Below, one piece after another: positions 48,144-62,100 of a DNA stretch of 64,000 bases (its first letter is position 1; every line of letters begins with the position of its first letter). This stretch comes from Capitulum mitella (Eukaryota > Arthropoda > Thecostraca > Pollicipedomorpha > Pollicipedidae). The translations under genes were made by a program, and so were the position numbers. The notes under the pieces were generated by a model, which was not told the origin of the DNA, made no database searches, and saw nothing but the letters and a program-made list of their open reading frames with translations. The stretch spans positions 11,546,437 through 11,610,436 of the forward strand of contig CP099840.1 of the NCBI GenBank assembly GCA_030062745.1, written 5' to 3'.

Positions 48144-51100
48144 ACTGCCTGGAAAAACATAATCTTTGTAAATGGGCTTTCGAATGGCATTTAAAAATTA
48201 CCACCAAATCAATAAAATTGGGTATCTCAGGTTCATCTACCCATGAAACCAAAAAAATGTAAACTTTTGCAAACAACAACTAAACTGCAATAAAACAACG
48301 GCCACGAGTGTTGCCATGAGCACATTTCCAGACATTCACACCTACTCATGCTTTCAATGGATATAACCGTTCAGTTATGCACGTTAAGAGGCCTTGTACG
48401 GTGAAGGGCTGGTTGAACACAAACCCCGCCTTTGCTCCAGGGAAAATTTCCCAAGGAATGCTCCGAGACCACGGAAGGCCCGACAAAAGGATTACAAAAC
48501 GACCGCAAGGGCCTTTTGATAAAAGACGCCGTTAATGCGGAAACATTGTCTTGTACATTTCCAGCATCCTGGTTTTACTGATAATGACTGGGGTATTTCG
48601 TCACCTTCCAAATGTAGGGTACAGAGTCTTGTCCCTATGTATCTCAAGAACCAATACTCCGATTTCGATGATTCAGCCAGCAATGGCCTGCCCGTCACCT
48701 GAGGGCTCCATATGTAACCACGAGTACGTCTTAAAGTCACGAATGACGTCACAGGTTAGGTCAAAGCCCTGTATTTGATGGTTATTTGCCGACTGCTTGA
48801 GATGCAAATAAACAGTGCAAGACTGGTCGGAACTGGCAATCCGTAGTATCAAATGAACCTATTTCACACCACGATTCTTGTTCATCAAAAAGTGCACAAA
48901 GTCAGCCTAAGACATGAGGTCAGATTAGGTGCTGGCCTAATTTGTCATCTTTTGTCGGTTTCCAGAGAAAAAAAACTTGAGTGAAGCGGGCGCCATATGA
49001 ACCACAACTTGAACCGCCCTTAATTCCAAACCATAAATAAATGGATAAACAAAGCATCAAATCAAAAACATGCTTTTTTGTTGAATGTGTAACAGTTTGG
49101 CTGTTAGAGCTAGATTTATGTCTGAAAAAAGCTGACTCGGCACTGCACGAAGTGAACAAGTAACCGTCGCTGCCGTCGCTTGAGTTCACCATAATCAACA
49201 TGATCTAACACTTGGACTTAATATCATTCCTGATAAGCTTCTTGCAGGCCATGTGCCGAGAAAAAGACTGATGTACGAGCCCTCGCAATATGGTTACAGA
49301 AAAAGAACAGCCCTAGTTAGAGGCTGAGTTTTACACGCAAAAAAATACACCTTTACAGTGATGGATTCGGCATTTTGGCACTACGCCAGCTCCAGTAGGA
49401 GCCACTCTTGAATCTAGCACAATGCCGAAACATCGAGCCCAAAATTAATATATATTTTATACACCAAACCCAGCCTCTCCTGACATAAAGAAGGCTGCTA
49501 TTTCTCCACAATCGTGCAGCAATTCAAGTGCCAATAAAGACCAATTTTAAGTCCTTGCAGTATCACAAAATTCGTCTACCACTGGGCCCATGACATCATA
49601 CGACCTGGCCTATGCTGAGACAATACAACATTTTCAAGGACATATTTAGGTATGGGTCGTGAAAATTTGGGACAGAAAAGTTTTGTTGTTTGAAGGTTAC
49701 AATGGAAAAACCAAAGACAAGCAAACATACACACATATTAAGATATGGTTGAAGACGTTTTGAAGTCCTGTCAGAGACTCCTGTTACGTTTCAGCATGCT
49801 GTGCAATTTCTAATCCAATGCGCTTCTTTTTTGCCCCAATATTCTTCTCTGAGTGCATATAATGCTTCAGGCAGTTTTGAAAGGTCATTTCTAAACTCCA
49901 TGGTTTCATTTTATCTGATTCATTAGCAAACAAACCCTAACAGTCTTTGTCTGTTTGTCCATGTTCCCAGTTTCCTGAACATATCAGACAAACTCCATGT
50001 ATGAAAACCCTCTTAGTCAATGAAAACTTTAATTGATGCTTAACAAGACACTTCTGCACACATTTACACACATTTCGAAAACCAACTTCCCCTGGGGCGA
50101 ACGTATGGTGATGGGGACCACCATGGCATCCCAGTGAATGCCATCCTGGGTGAGCAGTCCTTCTGCTCTTGCTCAAATTGGATATGTCTTTGGGGGTGGT
50201 GCCTAGTGGACAGACAAATGTAGCATATGATGGTGAGCAGAATCTACTTTCTGCTCACGGTTCAGCAGAAAAAATGGACACCATGAGGACTAAGCTAATC
50301 CCTCCTATTTAGGACACCTCCCTTGCCAGACCTATGAATTTTCACGTACAGCCTGTATGAGTGGGGTGGTTGCCACCCGCATCCCATTTCTCTCCTAATC
50401 AAGATAAAACAATGAAACAAAAACAGCAAACATCACACTTCTTTCTGATTCAAATGGTATCACATCTCATCCTTCCCATTCACCTGGTGACCTCTCCAGC
50501 CATAAGACAGAAGAGCACCTCATCATTTCCGATTTCTATTGTCACCATAGTAATTGGATAGCATTTCAGCCAGCACACTAACTATTTGAACTGACCTGAT
50601 TTTAACATTGGTCATTCAATGTCATCAGTGATTCAGTGAATGATGTCAGTCAGTGATCAGGTCCAGGCCAGGTCAAGCTCACATGGAAAATGTTATTACT
50701 GATGATTAATGTCTCTTCATTACATTGCTACTGCTAGCACCAACAGTTGTGTATTAATCTCACAGAGTGGAGTTGAAGAGTCAGAGCTGGATGACAAGAT
50801 ACACAATGAAATAGAACAGGCTAAAATGCCAAATAAAAACATGAAGCAATCATGGGTCATTGATCCCTAATGTTGGCTTTAAACTTAGTTTAACAAACAA
50901 ACAAACAAACACATGCAAAACAGAAACAAAAACAAGAGATGCCTTTACAAAGGCCTGAAACTTGCATCAGAATTATTATCATCAGTCATCATCATCACCA
51001 CCATTCTCATGACCATATGATGAAAAATACATTATTTTGCATATCACTGGCATTTTATTTTTCTCACTAAATATGTCTGGATGGTTAAAAAGCAAACATT

Positions 51101-53176
51101 GCCATCAAAGCCTCTTTAGTCTGTATTAAATACAGCCATGGTTTCTACACAGTGAAACAGTTTATTTCCAATGGTACCCTCACACCCAAACTCAGACATC
51201 ATTCAGCATGTGCATGTTGTTATGTGCAAAGAGAGCAGCCAAGAAGATACATCCTCACTTTTTCCAAATTTGTTACATTACACCTGCAAAACTGCACATT
51301 AGGGATTGCCTCCATCTCCAGTGGGCTCATCATTTGACAGAGTTTGCACAACTCCAGGGTAGGTTCTTCTTCCTGACATTTTTGTAAAATCATGAAGAGG
51401 GCACACTTAAACAGGTTTGGGCCAGACTGCAAACCATGGCAGGTTTTGACAAGTTTTATTGGTGTGCATCAAACAGTTCATGCCGGCTCGGGCATGCACT
51501 TCGCTATTCCCAGGCAAGCAATGAGTGGTTCTGTTATGCATTCAGATGTTCAGGCATGCAAAAATTGAGCCATCACTAAAAAAACTGCTTTGGAATAATA
51601 AAACAGCAAATTCTCTGAAAGAGAAAAAGCAATCCATGGTGCCAAATGGAAACTGTGAAGAAAAGCAATATGTGCCAAAATTGTTGCATTCACTAGTTTC
51701 AAAATTTTCACCAATTTGAACATTTTTTGTGGAAAGCCACATTAACTTATGTGTTACTAAAAATGATGTTGATTTTGCAATCTTAAGATGTCTTCTGGCA
51801 TGAACAAATGAAGTTTTCAGTTTGTAATTCTTTCCTGTGATGGATCCTAATACATAAATATGTACTATAAATTACGAGACTCATTTCAGAAGGACTTCAC
51901 TTAAAGATGGCAAGCAATAGGAAATGACACATCTGTGTACCTAATATGAGATGTTTCTAGGTTTTATGAGCACATTTTACAACCCCATAGGCCTTAGATC
52001 GCTGTGAAATTGCAGTGTCCTTTTTTAATAAACTGAACATTTGGGCAGCATTTATTTTTTGAACAATGAGCTCTGATTAGTCACAAGCAGCCTTTACTGC
52101 CACTAAAACAGAGTCAATGAAGTAAAACTAACATTAGTTTGGGTTGTATTACAGCAAGCAGACCAAGACAACACAATTTTCCAGCCAAGCAATGCTCTAG
52201 TTGCATGTGCACATGCTGTGCAATAAACTGATCCAGACCCACACAATGCATGCATTTTCAATAACCATGGCACATCCTGGGCATGCAAGTGCTACAATGC
52301 GGTCTGGAATTTGCGAGCTTGTTTCCACACCCAAGGGTTACCATTTTGCTGAATTGTTGGTCTGACTAGGAATATTTTTGTACTGCAATAGGTTACTTTA
52401 CTGCCTTACCCTGAGTTTGATTATATACTAGTATTTACATGACATTTCACTTATTTAAACCTCTTAATCCTCTTAATTTTCAAGCATTTACAGCCCAAAC
52501 TTTCTGGATGCCAAATATACACAATAACAATCTAAAAACAAAAAAATGGTGGCCTTGCCACGATATTAGCTTAAATATTAAGACGTCTAAGAAATAAAGA
52601 AAAAAACATTTAATGATCGCCAAGCACTATAAATTTCTGAAATACCCACCTGATTATTGGGCCACTACTCCGCCAAAAATTTAAAATGCCGCTGGATATA
52701 CCCTGCTTGCCTCGGCACTTTTTTGGGAGGGAAGGTGACAATGCTTTGACGATTGCAATGACAACCTTCGGAAAGGTCAGAAATCGGGTAACTTAATGGT
52801 AGTCTTGTTATTCGCGCTCTCGCGATATCCGAGGGTCTCGCCGAGTGTATCGGCATGTTAAGCCGCGCCAATTATAGCACCGCTAAACCAAAAAGTGGAC
52901 AATCTGGAAGCAAGAGTTCAAGGGCCAAAATAATAGTTCTTCGTTAAATCTGGGTTTCCTGCTACTTGGAAATTGAATGCTGTGTTAGCTTAAGGTAAAG
53001 TTATTACGTGTATGTTATTTCATAAAATTAAAAGCAAAAATTTAGTTTGAATCCCATTAATGCGATAAAAATATGATGAAAATGTTTGTCGTCTCAGGGA
53101 CAAATATTTTCCATGATGAAGTTTTTCCCTTCTGAATGAATGTTTTGATTTGGCAGAGAGAGGCCAAATAGTGAAA
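48144..53176. other. Shared upstream region of the divergent zinc-finger and NTE genes
   Basis: Five kilobases between two divergent start codons, AT-rich. By eye no CpG occurs from about 50535 to 51480. Contains a (CAAA)n run near 50895-50912 and scattered AGGTCA motifs near 48750 and 48915. No exon supported; untranslated first exons of either gene may be here. Confidence 0.5.
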
Positions 53177-56100
53177 ATGGACGGGGGAGAAGGGGGTGGC
53201 GTGGGTTATGGAGGGCCTTTGACGGACGCGTTAAGTTTCTTCGGTTCCTTCTCAGAGGAAAATGTACCCACGAGTGAACTGCTACTCTTTCTTCTCAGGA
53301 ACAATGTAAGTAGCGCTGGTCTGAAGTGCTCTCATTAAAATTGTCTTAACGCGCAGGGATTGTCTATTTCGGGTGACTTGGTGTTCTGAGGGTGTGTAGG
53401 GGCCTGGCCATCTTCTGGTATTATTTTAGTTGTTCCATTGTCACGTTTAAGAAAGGTGGAGCAAGCAATTAAGATCATTATTTTGCTCTATTTTACTGCA
53501 GGTGTGACAGTCGTGTACAGAAAACAATGTATAAAAATTGTATTTATGATTTTATGATGCTGATTAAACATGTGGAAGTATTCTACTAATGATCTTCTGA
53601 AAGCACATTATTAACCCTTTATTAGGCAGTTGTTTTATTTTGGCTGCACCGACCGCATTTTCTAAAGTTGCCTTCTTTGTAGCGTGAGTTTTTGATGTTA
53701 TGCATTAGGTCTATTGAATTTTATGTAATGGATTATGTATAAATGTAAGGCTATTATAAATAAGTTACCTTGTTCTTAGCATTCAGCCTAGGAATAAAAG
53801 AGCATAGAATTACATATCAAAGCAATGCTTTACTTTTCCACCTTTTCACAGCTTGCTTTTGCTATGCATAGAATACAGCTAAGCTCATAAGCTTTCCTAT
53901 GAAAGCAAGAAATGGTGACACTACCAGCATGGCTTCTGAAAGAAATGGAATTACATTTCACCTTAAGCAAATGCATCTGGAATGGGCTACACCATCTTGT
54001 TTAGACTGCCTTTGCTCCAAGGATGCCCTATTTACTGTGTAACATTTTGACAGTGTCATAAGTAAATGGTACTAGAGGCCCCAGTCTGATAAACAGGTGT
54101 TCACGGGTTGTAATGTTGTGGCAAAGGCATAACCCCTCACCAGAGGTGCAGTATAGGATACTAGAAGTCATAGGCTGATAAAGGATGTGATCAGACTTGG
54201 CCCTGTTGAACAGAGGTTAGGTTAGTTTAGGTTGTGTGATGAAGTAGGTGGGGCTAGATTAGGCTAAGTTAGTTTGGGTTGGGTTAGGATAAGTTTAATT
54301 AGGTTAGATTAGGTTAGGTTTAGGGGTAGGGTTAGGGTTAGGTTAGTTTCTTGTTTATTGTTCATGAAGTTAGGTTATACTAATGATGTCATTGGGCCCA
54401 AAATGCCTTCACCTTGGGAATTGCCCATTTTGACTTTGCTACCATAGAATTGCAGCAGAAGCAAAACAGACAAGTGGTGCAGTGGTCAGCATTGAATGGA
54501 GTGGCTGTATTATGTGTTTTTTTCAGTTTCTTCATCTTGGAATGATATTATGCAACAACCTAATGACAAGTGTTTGCCTTAGAGCTGTCAGTTATATGAT
54601 TTTTATGCCATTTGTGCTGTTTCTTCACTGTGTGATGAAAATGTCATGTATGGGTCATATCAGAATAAAATGAGAAAAGACAAGAAGATGGATGAAATAA
54701 GAAAAGACAAAATAAGAAAAAGCAAAAGTATGCAGTCACTAAAAATAGGGCATGAATTAAACAATGGAATAAATTTAAAGTAAAAATAGTATGCAACAAA
54801 TAAATCAACAAATCAAAAGGAAAGGACATTAAAAAGCTATTATGTAGAGAAACCAAGAAAATGAATAAAAAATAAAGTAACTGAAAATAACTACAGGAAA
54901 AAAGGCTTGGCAACATAAGCTGCACCCTGGACTTCATCTTTCTTGGTGAAGAGGGTGTGATCCAGAACTTGACTTGCACCAGGACTGGGTACCAGTGGCC
55001 TCATCATTCTGCAGTTTGTCTGGACATGTTATATTCCTTTGCATAACTTGGTGAAAACCCACCTGAATTTAATTGGAGCTGACTTTAGCCATCTCATCAG
55101 CCTTGTTGCAGCAGCTGACTGGGAAATTGAGGATGCCATTGGTATGCAGGAGCACTGCAGCCTGTTTCGGCAGAACCTCAACAACCTGATTTAAGACTGC
55201 ATACCAAGGACAAAGCCCAAGATGGCTACAAAAAATATATACATAAGTTGTGATGAACTCAAGTGCAAAAAGAAGAAAAGGTCTCTCTGGCAAGCATTTA
55301 CACACTCCAGAAACCCAATAGCATATCCCTACAATGTTTGTTGCAGGAGCAACCTCTGGTGACTGACTCAAAACCTTCATTTGCAGTTTGAATAGTTTGG
55401 TCAGGATCGTGAAGACAAACCTGAAAGCATTCTGATCTTATGAAACACAAGATTGAAGGCAAAATCAGGAATTGAAGACCTCCATTTTGACAATAGCTCA
55501 GTGACTGGCTGCATTGCAGACAAAACCAAGGCAATAAACAAGTAGTTAAACTGTGTCTTGCATTTGAAGACACCAGCATCTCCCTTACTCCATCTAATAC
55601 CTATGCTAAGCATCTCCTCAGGACTTCAGATACACGTTCGCCAGAGGTTGAACGAAAACTTAGTAACTTGAAGCCTTTCGGCTCACCGGAACCCGACGGA
55701 TTCCACCTGCGAATCCTTCACGGAACAGCGTCGTCGCTATCTGGCCCACTCACTGCTCTGTTTCAGAAGTCTATGGATTAGGGAATCCCTCCCACAGAAT
55801 GGAAGATGGGTGAAGTTACACCATCTTTGAGAAGGAAAACAAGCAGACCCTGCGAACTTCTTTGAGCTTGACGGCGATCTCCTGTAAAATTCTGGAGTCA
55901 GTCGTCCGTGAGCAGCTGGTGGGGCACTTGCTTTCTCCTTACCAACCGCACATTGCCCATCATGACTTCAGGTCCAAACGTTTGTGTGCCACACAACTGA
56001 CAACCATTAAAGACTGAAGCAAGATGATTGAAGCTGGAGAAATTGTCCAGCCCGTGCACCTCGATTTCAGTGAAGACTCGATGCATTGCCCCATTAGCGG

Positions 56101-59100
56101 CTTCTGAACAAGATCGAGTAATATGGGGTCAGAGGCCAACTTCTATGGTGGATCTAGGCTTTCCTAGCCAGCAGGCAACCGAGGGTGGCAGTCAGTGGTC
56201 GCAAGTCCAGCTGGACGCCAGTCACCAGCGGTATGCCACAGGGTTCGGTGTTGAACCCCCTGCTGTTCGTCCGGTTTGTTAGCGATCTGCTTGAAGTTGT
56301 ACAGCGCTCCATCCAGTCTGTTGCGGACGACACTAAACGTTACCGCCCAGCAGCGCCTCCGAAGGACTGATTGCTGCTACGGCACGACCTTGACGCCGCG
56401 GTAACCTGGTCCTACGCATGGCTGCTGCGATTCAGCGAGGGAAAGTGCAAGACCCTGCACTTCGGCCAGGCGAACCGGAGGCTAGGCTACGCCATGAGAG
56501 GCATCCAGCTGGAGCATGTTTCAGAGAAACGAGATCTGGGGTGTACGGGGACGCAGACCTGAAGTTCCGCAAGCATGCGGCTGTTGCAGTGTCCAAGGCT
56601 TCCCAAGTCCTGGCTGTCATTCGACGGTCGTTCACACATCTCGATGAGACGACCCTGCCTCTCGTGCTTAAAACTTAGTGCGTCCTCACCTTGAGTATGG
56701 TGATATCATTTGGCGGCTGCTCAACCGTGCCTACCAGAAGCCAGTGGAACGTGTTCAGAGGCGAGCGGGCAAACAGGTGCGAAACATCAGGACCTTGAGA
56801 GGGTCCGTACCCTTGGTCTGCCATCCCTATACCATCGCAGGCGCCGGGGTGACATGATCGCCCTCTACCAGATCGTGCTCTCAGGGACTGACCTCGACCC
56901 AGCAGAACACTTTTCGCCAGCTGTGACGAATTCTAAGAGGAGCCACCCGTGGAAGCAAAACAGGCCTCAAGCGATGACGCGGATCAGAAGGAACGCGTTC
57001 ATTGTGAAGATAGTGGACGACTGGATAGAGCTGTCGCCTCCGAAAAACTGCACCAATCCAAGTTTAGGCCAGACTCACACAGGACACATCTCATATGCGC
57101 CATTCCAGACCAGGACTGACGTAGTTTTAATGAGTCAGGAGCTCGATAGGAGCGGGTCCTACAGGCCAAGTGGCCTTCCTAATTCTGTACTCAGTAGGGT
57201 AAGGTAAAGTACGGTAAGATATGTAAAGAAAAAGGAAATCAGTAAAAACACAGGAAACTAAAGGCATAGCAATGCCATTTTTATACAAATGGTAAGTAAC
57301 ACCAATGCACCTGCCCTAACGAAACCTGGTTGTACCTGATGTAATGGTATGTCACTCTTGGCATGCTTTTCCATGTATCTGAGGATAATTTCCCACAAAG
57401 CGTATTTTAATAAGGTGTTGCTTGACGGCTCTGGCATACACTTGGGTACTGTTACACTCACTGTAGCCCAGCACAAGTATTAGCAGATGTTGTGATGAAT
57501 CTCCACCTCAAAGTTATCAATATGCTAGAGGAAAAGTTTCTTGTCTGATGTGGATGAATGCTGTGCTGTACTGCATGACAGCTGCATGACAGCATGGCAG
57601 CAGGCTGATTGGAATATACTTGGTCCAGAGAAATTTGCCCCTTAGGCCTAGGGTTGGTCGTCTGTGCATCCAGTCATAGCGTAATGTGTATGTGAACAAA
57701 GATGAACCTAAGCGCACACAGATATAAATGACAAGAAAAAATTGGATTTAATTATTCTGCAAGAACTTTTTCAGGGTTCTTGCTTTAAAAGGAATAGTTC
57801 ACGTTGATGGGAAACGGGTAAACAATATGAAATGATTAAACAGAGCATGCAGATAACCATTCCGTTATTTGTGTTTGTCATGAAACCCGGGAAATGTACG
57901 AATTTTGATGAAGAAAGTATTCAACACCATGGCATCATTTTTAGGAATGATGTCAGACACACAATGATGTGACGTCATGCTTCCAGGAGTTACGGTGATC
58001 CAGGTGTAGGCCAACGATGTGCTGCAATGGCCAATCGTGCAGCATCACATTAACGGCTGCATCTGCACTGCAATGACATCTGCAGCATCACATTGGGTAC
58101 CACGCACACAGCGTTCCAGCCACATGACTCGGCACTCAGGCTGCCGTTACTCCCACGGATGGCAAACGGTGGCAACCGCAACGAATTGTTTGTTTCTTTT
58201 CTGGTTTCTTTTCGACGCATCAGTCAGGCCTGACCATTACCGCCGTAGTCGGAGCCGACTAGTCTTGTGTCGTGTCAAGTCGTGTGTCTCGTCATGCGTC
58301 AGTCGGTCGTCAGCTGACGCACCAATTTGAATCCTTACGAAGTCAACGCTCTTGACCGAGGTCAGCCAGGGTCGGCCGGCGTTATGAATAGAACTTGGCC
58401 ATTACGATTATGACGTCATCGTGCATCGGGCACTCCCCGAAATTTGGCACTCTCCTGTCAAAATCGACCACATAATCTGTTCTAGCACCATAAAGGAAAA
58501 GTTTTGGGGCAAACGGACTTTGGATCATAAGGTTTCTACATCCAAGCTGCAATCCTGCTATCTCAGTTGGGAACCCCACGCAATGGTGAAGAGTTTCGTT
58601 TAAACTTTGCTTTTGGCTTTCTTTTGAATGATTGCATTTCCATTGGTCTGGTCTAGTTTTGTCATCCGGGACAATCAAATTACTAGAAGTGGATTTTTTC
58701 TTGTTCCATTTTTTCTGAGTAAAGCTGCTTTTTTCACAAGGACTAATTTTTTTTATTGCATCCAGAAAACCCATACACTGCAATGCTAGAAAACATGGAA
58801 TGAGTGTTGGAGTACCATGTCATGTAGATGTGTTGAGCAGTACAAGAAATACCAAATCATTCTTCTTATTTTGCACGCACAAACTGTATCGTGTTAACGC
58901 GCAGCATTTTGTGGGCAGTGCGTCCCATTCTTTTACCACACGTTACAATGTTGCACTCTGGGTAAGGTGCTGTTTCCTGTCACAGATGTAACACATGGCA
59001 CGCGTAGTTGTGCTCAGTGGCTATGATGTCCGTCGTATTGTGGACACGGTAGCAGCGATGCGGCTTCAGCCCTTTAACTCGAGTTTTGCTCGTGTCCGGG

Positions 59101-62100
59101 CATATGATGTTGCCTATGACCTCGAGGCTGCCGAGGATGGCTGACGGTCTCTGCAGTCGGCATCGGCGCACTGCGGCACTCGCACTTTTACTTGCTGTGA
59201 AACAAATGGAGGCAGAGGCAGGGAGCACGAGTCTGAAGACTGGGGTCAGGCATTCACAGGCTCTTGACAAGAAAAGTTTTGCAAATAATCTCATATCTTT
59301 CCAGGTTTTTCCCCTACAGTGGTCGATGTTGCCGTCTCAGACTAAAGCAAAATTTAATTATATGTCTTGCATCTGCCCTTGTTAAGTTCTCAGCTTACCA
59401 TTGGTGTCAGTACATTTCCCGTATTCTCCAGTACAAGTCCCCACATGATCAGGTCAGCTGATGCTCTGAAGTCTCTGCTCTGTATCTCTCGGTCCCTTCA
59501 TGCAGACCCGAAATCAACAGAAAGTTTTTTCCAAGGTTTAAAGCATCAATCAAGACGATATTTCCAGGGCAGGTAATACACCAGATTGTTGGAACGGTCG
59601 TGAAGCCGCATTTCTCCGAAACAAAGGAAGCGTTCATCCGTCTTCAGAAAGTGTCTGAGAGCAATAATGTGTGTAATGTCTTCGAAAGTAGGATCTGCAA
59701 TGCATGGCCCGCAAATGTGGTATAAGATACATTATATATACATTTACATATATATATAAGTTACCTTATGCATGGTATAAAATAACTTATTGTCAGAAGT
59801 GATACAATCGTACTCAGGCATGTCCCTTTCACGGGGACAGTCACCGGTTCATCTCTGAACCAGCTGTGAAGTGACCAGGCCGTGTTTCGCCAAAACTGAG
59901 AGTCAAACACCATGGCGCACCTGGGCTAGCTGTCGGTAAGGAGACGTTCGTGATGCTGTTTTGTCGCCATTTCATATACATGTTTTGTTCTCAGGTGGTG
60001 TTTGCCAGCATCGCCCTGTTTCTGCTGTTGTTCAGCGTTGTGTTTTATTGCATCAGAAGTGGATCTCCCAGTGAGATCAAAAAGAATCTGCAGACAAAGG
60101 GTTAGTGCGCTTGTTTTTCGTAGTCTAACGCTCTCAAACAGTGTGCTGAGCTCTAAATCTCATTATCTGTGTTGCACTCAAGCCCGCGGTTAAGACCTCA
60201 TAAATGCATGTTTACGTGTGCGTTCAGTAGAATGATGATTGATATGGCTTTCCAAGTACAATTTGTTGGCAGACCTTGTGTAGTGTCGTTACGAGAACAG
60301 GTTTAATTCTTACCTCTTCCACAGTGGAAGACATGAAGGATTTTGTCGGTGTTGGAACCCGGCCACGCTTTAGAAAACGAGACAAAATCGTGTTTTATGG
60401 ACGTAAAATGCTCAGAAAGGTATGGCACGATGGTTTTGTTCATTCTTATTGTTATTGTTCATAATAATAAGATGTTACTCACGTATTAGTATAATGGTGC
60501 TTGTGGATGATTTGCAGTGTCTTAGTCGCGAAACAGCAGTTTACTTGGACGCTGCTGTTTGCCAGCCACACATACGTAGCTACACATTCATAGTAGGAAC
60601 ATACTTTGATTTAGTTGTGGAATATCATTTGCTTCATGTCTTGATCTGACAGAGGCTTTGCATGATGCGGTTCCTGATAGGGGTTACCTAAGCCTTTTCC
60701 TTCGTGTTTACTGTAGGTGAAATCGGTGGGACAGTACGTCAAGTCGGGAAAGAACGTCAAAAAACGACAGCTGGTGATGAAGTTTGCCAGAAACTTGCTA
60801 CAGATGCGCAAGGACGAGCAGGCGGTGTTGTCGGTGAGCATTGGGGCATTGCGCAAGATCAACACGATCCGGAGACTTGGTGTGCAGTGGACCTGGCCGG
60901 ACCATTGGTACAGTGTCACGCCCTTTTTCTGTTGCCCTGATAGACAGTCGTGGATAGATGACCACGACAGATAGTCGTTATTCTGATAGATAGCCGTGAT
61001 AGATGGTCATCATTATGTTAGGCGTCTTTGTCGTCTTCAAGTGTCATGCTTTGTTCTGGGTCTTGTGGGCATTATTTTTCCTTTTATGAGTTTTTCAAAG
61101 TACAATAGAGACCAGCCTATCATTAATCCCTCCAAATTGTTTTTTATTTCAAGAAAGCCTCTCACTATGCCTTAGTACGCAGCAGAGATCGAAATAGGGC
61201 AGATCAGCTCTGAACGGAGATACGGTACACGCCTCATATGTGTGGCTGCAGGTGCTGGAGCCGCCCAGAGAGTACCTGCAGGAGGACCTGAGGGACGACA
61301 GTGATGCCTCGCTGCCGCGCGAGGTCATGTACATGCTGCGCAGCGTCAAGTAAGCACCGTTCGGCGGCGGCGAACCCGCGCCACAGTCGCCTCGTTTCGC
61401 TCTTGAAAACGGTGTTTCATTTAGGCCCAGGACTGCCCGGATGTCTTCTAGCTTTTTTTGTTTGTTTTTCTGTTTTTCTGTTTGCAGATTTTGCAGATTT
61501 TTCAGTTTTACTGTTTTCTTAATCAGTTGAACTGGATTTTGGGGCGTTTTAAAATTGTGTCTGCGGGAAAATATGGCATTGTTTTCTTGAAAATTTAATC
61601 CCACCCTCTTTGGATACTTTCTGCCTGGCCTGTTGGATTCGGCAGGCAAAGTCGCACGTCCTCATCTTCATCTTATCTATCCGTGAGGCTACACGTCAAA
61701 CCCTTCGGCATTGTATACATGCAAGGTACCAAGTGTAGAACTTGTTGAACGACGACTTTGGCCTTTCACTCCTGAAATGGAGCGCAGTCCCTGACTGCTA
61801 GGTTTGCAATAGAGTATGGATGTAAACAAAGAATGGCGTCTGACGTGGAAATGTTAACTATAGAATGTATATAGCGTTTTGTGTCATTTTGACTGGTGTT
61901 GATGACGCCTCCACTAACTTTTTCAGGGTGTTTGGTGACTTTGAAAAGCCTATTTTCCTGGAGCTTTGTAAACAGTGTGAAACTATCCGGCTGAAAGCTG
62001 GTCAGTTCCTGTTTAAAATAGGTGAGTCCGTCACATGACTGCAGGTCTTGTTTGTTACTGTACAGTTGCAAGCCATGAAAGCGGTGTGTCGCTCGGATAC

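Larger units (their letters stand above)
53306..59994. other. NTE intron 1: telomere-like repeats and a dead LINE
   Basis: A 6.7-kb intron with a CpG-poor first half (few CG from about 53690 to 55160), degenerate TTAGG repeats at 54210-54355, and a decayed non-LTR element at 55640-57215. A TA-rich simple repeat lies near 59730-59760. No additional exon recognised. Confidence 0.6.

Noticed and set aside
55069..55613. Minus-strand frames of 70-103 codons upstream of the LINE remnant
   Set aside because: No domain; they lie in an AT-rich, CpG-poor intron segment where such frames arise by chance.
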